A stretch of 64,000 nucleotides of DNA from Flavobacterium solisilvae (lineage in GTDB: Bacteria > Bacteroidota > Bacteroidia > Flavobacteriales > Flavobacteriaceae): NCBI RefSeq assembly GCF_012911605.1, contig NZ_JAAMPT010000205.1, positions 62,001 to 126,000 of the forward strand, written 5' to 3'. Each line of letters begins with the position of its first letter. Positions within the stretch are counted from its first letter, which is position 1. The translations under genes were made by a program, and so were the position numbers. Positions 1 through 10,256 of this stretch are shown here, piece after piece. A model generated the notes under the pieces. That model was not told where the DNA came from. It saw nothing but the letters and a program-made list of their open reading frames with translations, and did not search any database.

Positions 1-1
1 A

Positions 2-142
2 GAATTGATGAAATTAAAAATGGAATCGACCGTTTCAAAAAAAATGGAAGAACGAAAAATTTTTCCTTCATCGGTTCCACCAAAAAAAATAAAAGTAAAA
101 AAACCAGTTGAAAAAACTTTTTTCCAAAAGTTATGGCAGTAG
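2..142 (+). CDS. ftsL: FtsL-like division protein, C-terminal fragment
   Basis: The reading frame is open from the left edge and ends at TAG 140-142, giving about 46 residues that begin ELMKLKMESTVSKKM and end QKLWQ. The fragment is lysine-rich with a coiled-coil-like start, as expected for the periplasmic end of a small bitopic division protein. Its position directly before ftsI, with a 10-base overlap of its stop with the ftsI start, is that of FtsL in Bacteroidota dcw clusters. The assignment rests mainly on this position and on resemblance to flavobacterial FtsL tails; the transmembrane part lies outside the window. Confidence 0.7.
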   Translation, partial: ELMKLKMESTVSKKMEERKIFPSSVPPKKIKVKKPVEKTFFQKLWQ

Positions 143-2133
143 AAGATAAACAAATGTCTTATCGAATTTACCTAGTTGCGTTTGGCATCTTTTTGATGGC
201 AATGGCTGTGGTATTCAAACTGTCCAGAATTCAATGGGTTGAAGGCGAACATTACAGAAAATTGGCGGCAGAACAAACCGTAAAAGATTTTGTAATTCCA
301 GCCAATAAAGGAAATATTTATTCGTCTGACGGAAGTTTGTTGGCAACATCTATTCCTAATTATACTATCCGTTTTGATGCAGTTGCGCCAAAACAAGAAG
401 ATTTTGATAAAAATATAAAAGGTTTAGCCGATTCATTATCTGTAATGTTAGGAAAACCAAGTTCGTATTATCACTCGGAATTGAGAAAAGCGCATGCTAA
501 TAAAAATCGTTACTATTTATTGGCAAAAGGATTAAGTTACACCGAATACATGCGATTGAAAACCTTTCCGTTGTTCAATCTCGGAACTTATAAAGGTGGA
601 ATGATTACCGAGCAAAAAACGGTTCGCGAACATCCAATCGGGAAAATTGCTGAAAGAACTATTGGTTACGAACGCGTAAAACCAAATGGCGAATTAGACG
701 GAAAAGGAATCGAATGGTCGTTTAGAAAATATTTGAATGGAAAAGACGGAAAAGTTTCCAAACAAAAAATTGCCAAAGGTCAATGGAAACCTATTCGTGA
801 TGTAAATGAAGTTGATCCTCTTGATGGTTATGACGTAATTTCTACGATTGATGTTTATATCCAAGACATTGCGCATCATGCTTTGTTGAAACAATTAGAA
901 TTATATGAAGCTGATCATGGTTGTGTTGTGGTAATGGAAACTCAAACGGGTCATGTGAAAGCAATTTCTAATTTAGGTAGAGCAAATGACGGTTCATACT
1001 ATGAAACGGTAAATTATGCAGTAGCCGAATCGCACGAACCAGGTTCAACATTCAAATTGGTGGATTTGATTGCGTTGCTTGATGATAATAAAGTTGATAC
1101 AAGTCAAGTGTATGATTCTCGTGGTGGAGAAATCACTTATTATGGTAGAAAAGTTCGCGATTCTCACAAAGGTGGTTATGGTAAAATTTCGTTAGCACGT
1201 GGTTTTGAAGTTTCATCGAATACGGTTTTGGTACAAGCCGTTTATGAAAATTATAAAAATAATCCAAAAGAATTTGTGGATAGAATCGACAGAATGGGTT
1301 TAAACGAACCACTTGGATTACCGTTTCAAGGCGAAGGAAAACCATTCATTCCACAACCAGGAGAAAAAGGTTGGAGCGGATTGGCATTGCCTTGGATGGC
1401 TTATGGTTATGGCGTTTCGGTAACACCATTGCAAACATTGGCTTTGTATAATGCCATTGCCAATAACGGCGAAATGGTAAAGCCAATTTTTGTTTCGGAA
1501 ATAAAAGAATGGAATAAAACCATAAAAAAATACAACAAACAAGTTATCAATCCTAAAATCTGTTCGCAAGAAACGGTAAAAAAAGTAAAGGCTGTTTTGG
1601 AAAATGTGGTTAAAAAAGGAACGGGTTCAAAGTTGTATTCTCAAGATTTTTCTATGGCAGGAAAAACAGGAACAGCTCAAGTAAATTATAATAAGGGAAA
1701 AGACAATATGTATTATGCATCGTCTTTTGTTGGATTTTTTCCCTCCGATAAACCAAAATATTCTTGCATTGTAGTTGTTCATAAACCTAATACAGCTAAG
1801 AATAATTATTATGGTGCCGATGTTGCTGGACCAGTTTTTAAACGAATTGCCCAAAAAATTTTCACCGATGCGCCATCAACCAATGAAATTAAAAACCTGA
1901 ATAAGAAAATCGATAAACAAGAAGTAGCTTATTCGGTTTATAACGATAAAATCAATAGCGAGAAAAAAGTATTACCAAATTTAAAAGGAATGGCTGGAAT
2001 GGATGCGATAGCCTTGCTAGAAAATTTAAAAATAAAAGTAAAAATCATCGGAACCGGAAAAGTAAAGAAACAATCCATTCAACCTGGTGAAGCTTTAGAA
2101 AAAATAAAAACTATTACACTCGAATTGTCGTGA
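133..2133 (+). CDS. ftsI: Division-specific transpeptidase FtsI (PBP3 class) with C-terminal PASTA domain
   Basis: This is a class B penicillin-binding protein that cross-links septal peptidoglycan in the periplasm. One membrane helix lies near residues 11-30, followed by the PBP dimerisation region and the transpeptidase domain. All three catalytic motifs are visible: S305-T-F-K308, S361-x-N363 and K511-T-G. About 55 C-terminal residues starting at VLPNLKGM form a PASTA-like module, usual in Bacteroidota FtsI and absent from the E. coli enzyme. The length of 666 residues fits the family. The ATG overlaps the end of ftsL and the stop overlaps the murE GTG start by four bases (GTGA), so translation is probably coupled along the dcw operon. 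Confidence 0.96.
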   Translation: MAVEDKQMSYRIYLVAFGIFLMAMAVVFKLSRIQWVEGEHYRKLAAEQTVKDFVIPANKGNIYSSDGSLLATSIPNYTIRFDAVAPKQEDFDKNIKGLADSLSVMLGKPSSYYHSELRKAHANKNRYYLLAKGLSYTEYMRLKTFPLFNLGTYKGGMITEQKTVREHPIGKIAERTIGYERVKPNGELDGKGIEWSFRKYLNGKDGKVSKQKIAKGQWKPIRDVNEVDPLDGYDVISTIDVYIQDIAHHALLKQLELYEADHGCVVVMETQTGHVKAISNLGRANDGSYYETVNYAVAESHEPGSTFKLVDLIALLDDNKVDTSQVYDSRGGEITYYGRKVRDSHKGGYGKISLARGFEVSSNTVLVQAVYENYKNNPKEFVDRIDRMGLNEPLGLPFQGEGKPFIPQPGEKGWSGLALPWMAYGYGVSVTPLQTLALYNAIANNGEMVKPIFVSEIKEWNKTIKKYNKQVINPKICSQETVKKVKAVLENVVKKGTGSKLYSQDFSMAGKTGTAQVNYNKGKDNMYYASSFVGFFPSDKPKYSCIVVVHKPNTAKNNYYGADVAGPVFKRIAQKIFTDAPSTNEIKNLNKKIDKQEVAYSVYNDKINSEKKVLPNLKGMAGMDAIALLENLKIKVKIIGTGKVKKQSIQPGEALEKIKTITLELS

Positions 2134-3593
2134 TTATTTTAAAAGACATATTATATAAAGTTGCTATCGAAGTCGTAAAAGGTTCGACTGAAATGGCTGT
2201 GAACAAAATTGAATTCGATTCTCGAAAAATTCAAGAGAACGATGTTTTTGTGGCAATTCGTGGAACGGTTTCTAATGGCCATGATTTTATTGAAAAAGCG
2301 ATTAATCTTGGCGCAACAGTTATTGTTTGTGATACTTTACCTGAAATTATCGTTACGGGAATAACCTATGTTCAAGTAAAAGACACGAATTCGGCTTTGG
2401 CTTTTATGGCTTCCAATTATTACGATAATCCATCGTCAAAAATTCGTTTGGTTGGTATTACTGGAACAAATGGTAAAACGACAATTGCTTCACTTTTATA
2501 CCAATTATTCAAAAAAGCAGGTTATAAAGTAGGTTTGCTTTCGACTGTAAAAATTATGGTTGATGAAACTGAACATAAAGCAACACATACAACGCCAGAT
2601 TCATTGACAATCAATCATTATTTGAATGAAATGGTTGAAATCGGTTGCGAATTTTGCTTTATGGAAGTGAGTTCGCATGGTGTTCATCAAAAACGTACCG
2701 AAGGTTTACACTTTGAAGGTGGCGTTTTTACTAATCTGTCACACGATCATTTAGATTATCATCCAACTTTCGCAGAATATCGCGATGTAAAAAAATCATT
2801 CTTCGACCATTTGCCAAAAACAGCTTTTGCATTGACCAATGTTGATGACAAAAACGGTTCGGTAATGTTGCAAAATACCAATGCAAAGAAATTAACCTAT
2901 GCATTAAAATCCTATGCCGATTATAAAGCGCAAATTCTGGAAAATCAATTGTCAGGATTGTTGTTAAAAATTAATGAAAATGAAGTTTGGGTTCGATTAA
3001 TTGGAACGTTTAACGCTTATAATTTATTGGCAATTTATGGAACAGCAGTTCAATTAGGATTAGAAAATCTGGAAGTGTTGAGATTATTATCAGAACTAGA
3101 AAGTGTTTCAGGACGTTTTCAATTTATTGTTTCCAATGAAAAAATTACGGCAATTGTCGATTACGCACATACGCCTGATGCTTTGGAAAATGTATTGAAA
3201 ACCATCAACGATATCCGAACTAAAAACGAACAATTGATTACGGTTGTTGGTTGTGGTGGCGATAGAGATAAAGCCAAACGACCAATAATGGCAAACATCG
3301 CAACGCAAATGAGTGATAAAGTTATTATTACTTCAGATAATCCTCGAACTGAAAATCCGGCAACGATTATCGCCGAAATGGAAGCTGGAGTTGAACCACA
3401 AAATTTCAAAAAATCACTTTCTATTGAAGATAGAAAACAAGCCATAAAAACCGCTTGTCAATTAGCCAATACAAATGATATTATCCTAATTGCTGGCAAA
3501 GGACACGAAACGTATCAGGAAATTCAAGGCGTTCGCTATGATTTTGATGATATGAAAATAGTAAAAGAATTTTTAGAACAATTAAACAAGTAA
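2130..3593 (+). CDS. murE: UDP-MurNAc-L-Ala-D-Glu:meso-diaminopimelate ligase
   Basis: MurE is the cytoplasmic ATP-dependent ligase that adds the third amino acid of the peptidoglycan stem peptide. The ATP-binding motif G112-TNGKT is present, as is the DNPR signature at about 403-406, which in this family marks specificity for meso-diaminopimelate rather than lysine. The length of 487 residues is normal. The start is GTG at 2130, embedded in the ftsI stop as GTGA; no upstream ATG is available in this frame and the N-terminus MIILKDILYKV looks authentic. It sits between ftsI and mraY as in other dcw clusters. Confidence 0.96.
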   Translation: MIILKDILYKVAIEVVKGSTEMAVNKIEFDSRKIQENDVFVAIRGTVSNGHDFIEKAINLGATVIVCDTLPEIIVTGITYVQVKDTNSALAFMASNYYDNPSSKIRLVGITGTNGKTTIASLLYQLFKKAGYKVGLLSTVKIMVDETEHKATHTTPDSLTINHYLNEMVEIGCEFCFMEVSSHGVHQKRTEGLHFEGGVFTNLSHDHLDYHPTFAEYRDVKKSFFDHLPKTAFALTNVDDKNGSVMLQNTNAKKLTYALKSYADYKAQILENQLSGLLLKINENEVWVRLIGTFNAYNLLAIYGTAVQLGLENLEVLRLLSELESVSGRFQFIVSNEKITAIVDYAHTPDALENVLKTINDIRTKNEQLITVVGCGGDRDKAKRPIMANIATQMSDKVIITSDNPRTENPATIIAEMEAGVEPQNFKKSLSIEDRKQAIKTACQLANTNDIILIAGKGHETYQEIQGVRYDFDDMKIVKEFLEQLNK

Positions 3594-3614
3594 AATAGAT
3601 TCAACGGCATGTTT

Positions 3615-3639
3615 GTCATTCTGACGAAGGAAGAATCTC
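3615..3639. repeat. Small dispersed hairpin repeat, ATTCT/AGAAT type
   Basis: A 25-base element beginning GTCATTCTGACG and ending AAGAATCTC lies in the murE-mraY spacer. The arms ATTCT and AGAAT can pair around a GACGAAGGA loop. It has the same layout as the elements at 14464, 14563, 42580 and 44232, but with different paired bases. Such elements are scattered through intergenic DNA of many Bacteroidota. Confidence 0.7.
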
Positions 3640-3668
3640 ATAATATAAATAACAAATAACCAACCATT

Positions 3669-4895
3669 ATGTTATACTACTTATTTGAATATTTAGACAA
3701 AACATTAGACATTCCTGGAACTGGAGTGTTTCAATATATTACGTTTCGTTCGGCGTTGGCTTTGATACTTTCGTTGATGATTTCAACTATTTATGGAAAA
3801 AAAATCATCACTTTTTTAAGAAATCAGCAAGTTGGAGAAACCGTTCGCGAATTAGGTTTGGAAGGTCAAACTCAAAAAGCTGGAACGCCAACAATGGGTG
3901 GATTAATCATCATAATCGCTACGTTAATTCCAGTGGTTTTATTAACGAAACTAAACAATATTTACATTTTATTGTTGATTGTAACCACGCTTTGGATGGG
4001 AACAATTGGATTTATTGACGATTACATAAAAATATTCAAAAAAGACAAACAAGGTTTAAAAGGAATTTTTAAAGTAATAGGTCAAGTTGGTTTGGGGTTA
4101 ATCGTAGGTTCGGTTTTGTATTTTCATCCTGGCGTTACCGTTAGAGAAAAATCAACTAAACCAGTCACTTTCAACCAAACAGAAAACGTGATTTCTCAAA
4201 TTCCAGTAGAACATAGATCAACCACAACCACAATTCCGTTTACAAAAAACAACGAATTAGATTATGCTCAAATTTTAAAACCCTTTACAGATGATTACCA
4301 AAATTGGGCTTGGTTAGTATTCATTCCAATCGTAATTTTTATTATCACAGCAGTTTCAAATGGAGCTAACTTAACCGATGGAATTGATGGTTTAGCCGCT
4401 GGAACATCAGCAATCTCGGTTCTCGCGTTGGGAATTTTTACCTTCATTTCGGGTAATATCATTTTGTCGAGTTATCTCAACGTGATGTACATACCCAATT
4501 CGGGAGAAATGACAGTTTTCATTGCTGCTTTTGTTGGAGCTTTAATAGGATTTCTTTGGTACAATTCCTATCCAGCATCAGTATTTATGGGCGATACAGG
4601 AAGTTTAACTATTGGTGGAATTATAGCGGTTTTGGCAATTTCGGTTAGAAAAGAAATGTTGTTGCCAGTTTTATGTGCCATTTTCTTTGCCGAAAGTGCT
4701 TCCGTAATCATTCAAGTTACCTATTTCAAATACACTAAAAAACGTTTTGGCGAAGGTCGAAGAGTTTTTCTCATGTCGCCATTACATCATCATTATCAAA
4801 AGAAAGGTTATCACGAAAGTAAAATTGTTACCCGTTTTTGGATTGTCACAATATTACTAGCAATCGTATCAATAGTAACCTTGAAATTACGATAA
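3669..4895 (+). CDS. mraY: Phospho-MurNAc-pentapeptide transferase (lipid I synthase)
   Basis: MraY is a polytopic inner-membrane enzyme that transfers phospho-MurNAc-pentapeptide from UDP to undecaprenyl phosphate. Family motifs are clear: GTPTMGG near residue 75, a FIDDY-like acidic pair (GFIDDYIKI), [12 protein letters not shown] and a late [11 protein letters not shown] histidine motif. At 408 residues it is longer than the roughly 360-residue proteobacterial enzyme; the extra length is a hydrophilic loop near residues 155-215, a common insertion in Bacteroidota MraY. It is separated from murE by 75 bases carrying a small hairpin repeat and is followed by murD. Confidence 0.96.
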   Translation: MLYYLFEYLDKTLDIPGTGVFQYITFRSALALILSLMISTIYGKKIITFLRNQQVGETVRELGLEGQTQKAGTPTMGGLIIIIATLIPVVLLTKLNNIYILLLIVTTLWMGTIGFIDDYIKIFKKDKQGLKGIFKVIGQVGLGLIVGSVLYFHPGVTVREKSTKPVTFNQTENVISQIPVEHRSTTTTIPFTKNNELDYAQILKPFTDDYQNWAWLVFIPIVIFIITAVSNGANLTDGIDGLAAGTSAISVLALGIFTFISGNIILSSYLNVMYIPNSGEMTVFIAAFVGALIGFLWYNSYPASVFMGDTGSLTIGGIIAVLAISVRKEMLLPVLCAIFFAESASVIIQVTYFKYTKKRFGEGRRVFLMSPLHHHYQKKGYHESKIVTRFWIVTILLAIVSIVTLKLR

Positions 4896-4941
4896 GAAAT
4901 CTTAAAAAACTTAATTTTCTTAATGGTTTAAAAAGAGAAAG

Positions 4942-6276
4942 ATGAAAAGATTAGTGGTTTTAGGCGGTGGCGAAAGCGGAGTTGGGACAGCAATTCTTGG
5001 AAAAAAAGAAGGTTACGAAGTTTTTGTTTCCGACTTCGGAAGAATAAAAGACAATTACAGAGAAGTTCTTAAAATTAATGAGATTAAATGGGAAGACGAA
5101 AAGCATACAGAAGAATTAATTCTAAATGCTGATGTCGTAATGAAAAGTCCAGGAATTCCAGAAAAAGCGCCAATCGTAAAAAAGTTGGTAGAAAAAAGAA
5201 TTCCAGTTATTTCCGAAATTGAGTTTACAGTTCAGTTTACCAGTGCCAAAACCATTGGGATTACAGGAAGCAACGGAAAGACAACTACGACAATGTTAAC
5301 CTATCATTTGCTTAAACAAGCAGGATTAAATGTCGGTTTAGCAGGAAACATCGGAAAAAGTTTTGCATGGCAAGTAGCCGAAGAAAATTTTGACGTTTAT
5401 GTTTTAGAACTAAGTAGTTTTCAGCTCGATGGAATTATTACTTATAAGCCAAACATTGCTGTAATAACCAACATCAGTCCAGACCATTTAGACCGATACG
5501 ATTATAAATATGAAAATTATATCGCATCAAAATTTAGAATAACAATGAACCAAGATGAAAACGATTATCTGATTTACGACAATGACGATGAAGCCATTTC
5601 AAACTGGTTACAAAACAATAAAACAAAAGCCAAATTAATTCCTTTTTCATTGTTGGAAAAGATGAAAAACGGAGCATTTATAAATAACGACACTATGGAA
5701 ATTACAATCAACAACGAAGAATTTGCAATGAAAACAACCGAAATTTCATTGGAAGGAAAACACAACATGAAAAACGCAATGGCAGCAACTTCTGTGGCTC
5801 AATTGATGAAAATCAGAAAAGAAACCATTCGCGAAAGCTTGTCAAATTTCCAAGGTGTAGAACATCGTTTAGAAAAAGTGTTGAAAATCCAAAACGTGCA
5901 ATACATCAATGATAGCAAAGCGACCAATGTAAATGCAACCTTTTTTGCACTTGATAGTATGACCGTTCCAACCGTTTGGATTGTTGGTGGAGTTGACAAA
6001 GGAAACGATTATTCCGAGTTGATGTCGTTAGTTCGCGAAAAAGTAAAAGCCATTATTTGTCTCGGAATTGATAACAGAAAAATCATCGATGCATTTGCCG
6101 ATGTGGTTGATATGATGGTCGAAGTTGACAACATGCGCGATGCCGTAAACACCGCAAAACACATTGCCGAAAAAGGCGATAACGTATTGCTTTCACCAGC
6201 TTGCGCCAGTTTTGATTTATTTCAAAACTACGAAGACAGAGGAAATCAGTTCAAAGCAGCGGTGAGAAATTTATAA
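4942..6276 (+). CDS. murD: UDP-MurNAc-L-alanine:D-glutamate ligase
   Basis: MurD adds D-glutamate to UDP-MurNAc-L-Ala in the cytoplasm. The N-terminal Rossmann-type segment (VLGGGESGVG) is followed by the ATP-binding motif GSNGKTT starting at about residue 109, the central domain with NISPDHLDRY, and a C-terminal ligase domain with NDSKATN. The length of 444 residues fits the family. The ATG at 4942 follows the mraY stop by 46 bases. No Shine-Dalgarno is visible, as for nearly all genes here. Confidence 0.96.
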   Translation: MKRLVVLGGGESGVGTAILGKKEGYEVFVSDFGRIKDNYREVLKINEIKWEDEKHTEELILNADVVMKSPGIPEKAPIVKKLVEKRIPVISEIEFTVQFTSAKTIGITGSNGKTTTTMLTYHLLKQAGLNVGLAGNIGKSFAWQVAEENFDVYVLELSSFQLDGIITYKPNIAVITNISPDHLDRYDYKYENYIASKFRITMNQDENDYLIYDNDDEAISNWLQNNKTKAKLIPFSLLEKMKNGAFINNDTMEITINNEEFAMKTTEISLEGKHNMKNAMAATSVAQLMKIRKETIRESLSNFQGVEHRLEKVLKIQNVQYINDSKATNVNATFFALDSMTVPTVWIVGGVDKGNDYSELMSLVREKVKAIICLGIDNRKIIDAFADVVDMMVEVDNMRDAVNTAKHIAEKGDNVLLSPACASFDLFQNYEDRGNQFKAAVRNL

Positions 6277-6280
6277 AGGT

Positions 6281-6335
6281 TATAAGGTTTATGAGTTTAT
6301 AAATAACCTCTTAACCTCATAAACATCATAAACTA
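6281..6335. repeat. AT-rich word-palindrome spacer (murD-ftsW)
   Basis: The spacer contains GTTTATGAG at 6287-6295 facing its reverse complement CTCATAAAC at 6316-6324, with further GGTTAT/ATAACC words between them. It can form an imperfect hairpin but has no terminator-like T tract before ftsW. It belongs to a set of intergenic spacers, each built from its own short word and the inverse of that word. Confidence 0.55.
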
Positions 6336-6342
6336 AAAAAAA

Positions 6343-7644
6343 ATGAAAGAGTTAATTACAAATTTAAAAGGAGATAAAGTCATTTGGGCATTCGTTGCGC
6401 TATTGGCGTTGTTTTCGTTTATGCCTGTTTTTAGCGCGAGTAGTAATTTGGCTTATATGCGTCACGGTTCTGGAAACGCATTTACCTATTTGTTAAAACA
6501 CGGAATACAAATTTTCGTTGGATTTTTCATCATTTACAAAATCCACAAAATTCCCTATCATTATTTCAAAACCATTTCATGGATAATGCTTCCAGTGGTT
6601 TGGATACTTTTGGTTTACACGTTGATGAAAGGAACAATAATCGATGGAGCAAACGCCAGCCGATGGATACAAATTCCGTTCGTTGGTATTACGTTCCAAA
6701 CATCAACCTTAGCATCAATTGTATTATATGTTTACGTAGCGAGATATTTATCCAAAAAACGCGAAACACCAGTCACTTTTCAGTCATCGCTCATAGAGCT
6801 TTGGTTGCCAGTTTTCATTACGCTAATACTAATATTACCAGCCAATTTCTCAACAGCAGCGTTGATTTTTTCAATGGTAATCATGATAACATTCATTGGA
6901 AAATATCCGCTAAAATACATTGGAGTTATTCTCGCAGCAGGAATAGCAGGTTTGACCTTTTTCATATTGGTTGCCAAAGCTTTTCCAGATGCATTTCCAA
7001 ACCGTGTTGATACTTGGATGAAACGTATCGATAACTTCGCTTCCGATAAACCCGATGAAGATGTATATCAAATAGAAAAAGCAAAAATTGCCATTGCATC
7101 AGGTGGAATTTACGGACTTGGACCAGGAAAAAGTGTGCAAAAAAACTTCTTGCCTCAATCGTCTTCCGATTTTATTTATGCCATTATTGTAGAAGAATAT
7201 GGGTTGATTGGCGCATTAACTGTACTCGGAATGTATCTTTTGTTGTTATTTCGATTTGTAATTGCGGCTCATAAATCGCCAACACTTTTTGCTAAACTCG
7301 TCGTTGTTGGACTTGGATTTCCTATAATATTCCAAGCAATGACCAATATGGCAGTTGCCGTAGAATTATTTCCAGTAACAGGACAAACATTGCCATTGAT
7401 AAGTTCTGGAGGAAGTTCCATTTGGATGACGTGTATCGCTTTAGGAATCATACTTTCGGTAACCAGAAAAGAAGAAGAAATCGCTCACGAAGAAGCCGAA
7501 AAAGAAAAACGTGAAATTGCATTACAAAAGTTAATTGACAAACAATTACAAGAAGACGAAGAAGAGGAAAAGATAAATGAAAATGAGGATTTCTCTATTG
7601 AAGACAAGGCAAATCCATTGGAACCAATTTTGAAAAAAAATTAG
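6343..7644 (+). CDS. ftsW: Septal peptidoglycan glycosyltransferase FtsW (SEDS family)
   Basis: FtsW is a multi-spanning SEDS protein that polymerises glycan strands from lipid II at the septum together with FtsI. About ten hydrophobic segments are visible, and the SEDS signatures [19 protein letters not shown] and a late SSGGSS motif are present. The last 60 or so residues form an acidic and lysine-rich cytoplasmic tail ([16 protein letters not shown] and onward), longer than in E. coli FtsW. It lies between murD and murG; murG begins two bases after its stop. Confidence 0.95.
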   Translation: MKELITNLKGDKVIWAFVALLALFSFMPVFSASSNLAYMRHGSGNAFTYLLKHGIQIFVGFFIIYKIHKIPYHYFKTISWIMLPVVWILLVYTLMKGTIIDGANASRWIQIPFVGITFQTSTLASIVLYVYVARYLSKKRETPVTFQSSLIELWLPVFITLILILPANFSTAALIFSMVIMITFIGKYPLKYIGVILAAGIAGLTFFILVAKAFPDAFPNRVDTWMKRIDNFASDKPDEDVYQIEKAKIAIASGGIYGLGPGKSVQKNFLPQSSSDFIYAIIVEEYGLIGALTVLGMYLLLLFRFVIAAHKSPTLFAKLVVVGLGFPIIFQAMTNMAVAVELFPVTGQTLPLISSGGSSIWMTCIALGIILSVTRKEEEIAHEEAEKEKREIALQKLIDKQLQEDEEEEKINENEDFSIEDKANPLEPILKKN

Positions 7645-7645
7645 C

Positions 7646-8737
7646 ATGAAAAAATTAAAATTCATAGTAAGTGGTGGCGGAACAGGCGGACATATTTATC
7701 CGGCAATTGCTATTGCGAATGAATTAAAATCGCGTTTCCCTGATGCGGAATTTCTTTTTGTTGGTGCCAAAGACAAAATGGAAATGCAAAAAGTGCCACA
7801 AGCGGGTTACAAAATTGAAGGTTTGTGGATTGCTGGATTACAACGAAAATTGACAGTTCAAAATATGATGTTTCCATTCAAATTGATAAGCAGTTTGTGG
7901 AAATCGCGTCAAATTATAAACAAGTTCAAACCCGATGTTGTAATTGGAACTGGCGGTTTTGCTTCTGGACCATTATTGCAAGTGGCAAATAGCAGAAATA
8001 TTCCAACTGTAGTTCAAGAGCAAAATTCATATCCAGGAATAACTAATAAGTTGTTGAGTAAAAAGGCAAATAAAATTTGTGTTGCCTATGAAAATTTGGA
8101 ACGATTTTTTCCAAAAGAAAAGATTGTTCTAACAGGAAATCCGGTTCGTGAAGATTTGCTAAACATTGATGCAAAAAGGAATGAAGCAATCACTCATTTT
8201 AATTTGGATGCAAACAAAAAAACGCTTTTGGTTCTCGGCGGAAGTTTAGGCGCAAGAAGAATTAACCAATTGATTGAAAAAGAAATTTACAATATAGTTT
8301 CTAAGGATATTCAAGTGATTTGGCAATGCGGAAAGTTTTATATCAATGAGTATAAGCATTTTTCCGATGGAAAAAATGTTCAGGTTTTAGATTTTATTGA
8401 CAGAATGGATTTGGTTTATGCCGCAGCCGATTTTGTAATTTCTCGTGCTGGAGCATCATCAGTTTCCGAGTTATGTTTGGTAGGAAAACCAACGATTTTT
8501 ATTCCATCACCAAATGTAGCCGAAGATCATCAAACCAAAAATGCAAAAGCGATAGTCGATAAAAATGGTGCTATTCTTTTAAAAGAAAATGAATTAGAGG
8601 AAAAATTTGAAACAACTTTTTCCAATTTAATTTCGGACGAAAGTTTACAAAAAGAATTAAGCCAAAACATAAAAAGCTTGGCAAAACCAAATGCAACAAA
8701 AGATATAGTAGAAGAAATAATTAAATTAATAAAATAG
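7646..8737 (+). CDS. murG: UDP-GlcNAc:lipid I N-acetylglucosaminyltransferase
   Basis: MurG is a peripheral inner-membrane GT28 glycosyltransferase that converts lipid I to lipid II. The N-terminal glycine-rich motif [12 protein letters not shown] is intact, and the C-terminal UDP-GlcNAc site contains [11 protein letters not shown]. The length of 363 residues is typical. It begins two bases after the ftsW stop, so the two are very probably translated together. A spacer of about 100 bases follows before murC. Confidence 0.96.
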   Translation: MKKLKFIVSGGGTGGHIYPAIAIANELKSRFPDAEFLFVGAKDKMEMQKVPQAGYKIEGLWIAGLQRKLTVQNMMFPFKLISSLWKSRQIINKFKPDVVIGTGGFASGPLLQVANSRNIPTVVQEQNSYPGITNKLLSKKANKICVAYENLERFFPKEKIVLTGNPVREDLLNIDAKRNEAITHFNLDANKKTLLVLGGSLGARRINQLIEKEIYNIVSKDIQVIWQCGKFYINEYKHFSDGKNVQVLDFIDRMDLVYAAADFVISRAGASSVSELCLVGKPTIFIPSPNVAEDHQTKNAKAIVDKNGAILLKENELEEKFETTFSNLISDESLQKELSQNIKSLAKPNATKDIVEEIIKLIK

Positions 8738-8739
8738 CA

Positions 8740-8844
8740 AAGGCAAAAATCAATCTCAAAAATCAATGATAAAATTTGAATTTTGTAGTTGAAGTTAATA
8801 TTGACATTGATTTTTGAAGTTGTAATTGAATTTTGAAATTGAAA
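8740..8844. repeat. AT-rich word-palindrome spacer (murG-murC)
   Basis: The murG-murC gap contains AAAAATCAATG near 8757-8767 and its inverse CATTGATTTTT near 8804-8814, interspersed with repeated TTGAATTTTG-like words that run up to the murC start. A related run of AATCTCAAAAAT words occurs before the HMA gene at 35157-35186. There is no T tract, so it is not an ordinary terminator. Confidence 0.5.
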
Positions 8845-10197
8845 ATGAATCTAAACCAAATACATAACGTCTATTTCATAGGAATTGGAGGCATCGGAAT
8901 GAGTGCTTTGGCTCGTTATTTTCAAAATATTGGAAAAAATGTTTCGGGTTACGACAAAACACCAACTATGTTGACTGACGAATTGATTGCCGGCGGAATG
9001 CAAATTCATTTTGAAGATAATGTCAGTTTTATTTCTGAAAGTTATACTGTTGAAAATACTTTAGTAGTTGTAACTCCAGCAGTTCCAAAAGATCATTCGG
9101 AGTGGAATTACTTAAAAAATAAAGGTTTTACGATTAAAAAACGTGCCGAAGTTTTAGGATTAATTACCAAAGATACATTTTGTTTCGCCGTTGCTGGAAC
9201 ACACGGAAAGACGACAACATCAAGTATTCTTGGTCATATTCTTTATGAAAGCGGTGCAGATGTTACAGCTTTTCTTGGCGGAATTGTCGAAAATTATCAT
9301 TCCAACTTAATCGGAAAAGGAAAAACAATTTCAGTTGTAGAAGCCGATGAATTTGATCGTTCGTTTTTACATCTTCATCCAGATATCGCTTGTGTAACCT
9401 CAATGGATGCTGATCATTTGGATATTTATGGCGATACATCAGCTATTGAAGATTCGTTTCGCGAATTTGCTGATAAAGTGTCGGATAAAACTAAATTATT
9501 TGTTCCCAAAGGTTTGCCGCTTGAAGGATTAACCGTTGGAATAAATAACGGCGCAACTTACACGGCAAAAAACATTAGAGTTGAAAATAGTAGTTATGTT
9601 TTTGATGTGGAAACACCTTCAGAAACGATTAAAAATATAGCGTTCGGTTTACCTGGACATCACAATTTAATGAATGCCTTGATGGCGTTAGCGATGGCAA
9701 AAACTTTTGGCACCCCAACCATTGACATTGCTAACGCTTTGGCTTCATTTAAAGGTGTGCAACGACGATTTTCGTATCAAATTAAATCTGAAAATTTAGT
9801 TTATATCGATGATTATGCACATCATCCAACCGAAATTAATGCAGTTCATCAAGCGGTTAGAGAATTATATCCAAATCAAAAAGTATTGGCAATTTTTCAA
9901 CCCCATTTGTTCAGTAGAACTAAAGATTTTGCCGATGGTTTTGCCGAAAGTTTGGCTCAATTTGACGAATTATTGTTAATGGATATTTATCCAGCAAGAG
10001 AATTACCAATGGAAGGAATAACTTCGGAATGGTTGTTGTCAATGGTTAAAAATGACAATAAAAAATTGGTAAGAAAAAGCGAACTAATTGACGAAATTTT
10101 AAATTCAACTGCTACGATTATAGTTACAATTGGTGCAGGCGATATCGGTGAAATGGTTCCTGAAATTAAATCGGAATTGCTTTTGGCAAATAAATAA
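8845..10197 (+). CDS. murC: UDP-N-acetylmuramate:L-alanine ligase
   Basis: MurC adds the first stem-peptide residue, L-alanine, to UDP-MurNAc. It has the N-terminal nucleotide motif FIGIGGIGMSALA, the ATP loop GTHGKTT around residues 118-124, ADEFDRSFL and the C-terminal DDYAHHPTEI motif. The frame could be extended upstream to a TTG at 8833, but the ATG at 8845 gives MNLNQIHNVYFIGIGG, the usual length (450 residues), and leaves the repetitive spacer outside the gene, so I chose it. ftsQ follows after 59 bases that include a CAAATG/CATTTG hairpin. Confidence 0.95.
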   Translation: MNLNQIHNVYFIGIGGIGMSALARYFQNIGKNVSGYDKTPTMLTDELIAGGMQIHFEDNVSFISESYTVENTLVVVTPAVPKDHSEWNYLKNKGFTIKKRAEVLGLITKDTFCFAVAGTHGKTTTSSILGHILYESGADVTAFLGGIVENYHSNLIGKGKTISVVEADEFDRSFLHLHPDIACVTSMDADHLDIYGDTSAIEDSFREFADKVSDKTKLFVPKGLPLEGLTVGINNGATYTAKNIRVENSSYVFDVETPSETIKNIAFGLPGHHNLMNALMALAMAKTFGTPTIDIANALASFKGVQRRFSYQIKSENLVYIDDYAHHPTEINAVHQAVRELYPNQKVLAIFQPHLFSRTKDFADGFAESLAQFDELLLMDIYPARELPMEGITSEWLLSMVKNDNKKLVRKSELIDEILNSTATIIVTIGAGDIGEMVPEIKSELLLANK

Positions 10198-10256
10198 AAA
10201 ATAAAAATTTAAAGTAAGAATTATCAAATGTTTTGCATTTGAAATAAAATAAAAAA

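Noticed and set aside
6579..7010. A 143-codon plus-strand frame inside ftsW
   Set aside because: Lies wholly in the ftsW coding region in another frame and lacks any family motif.
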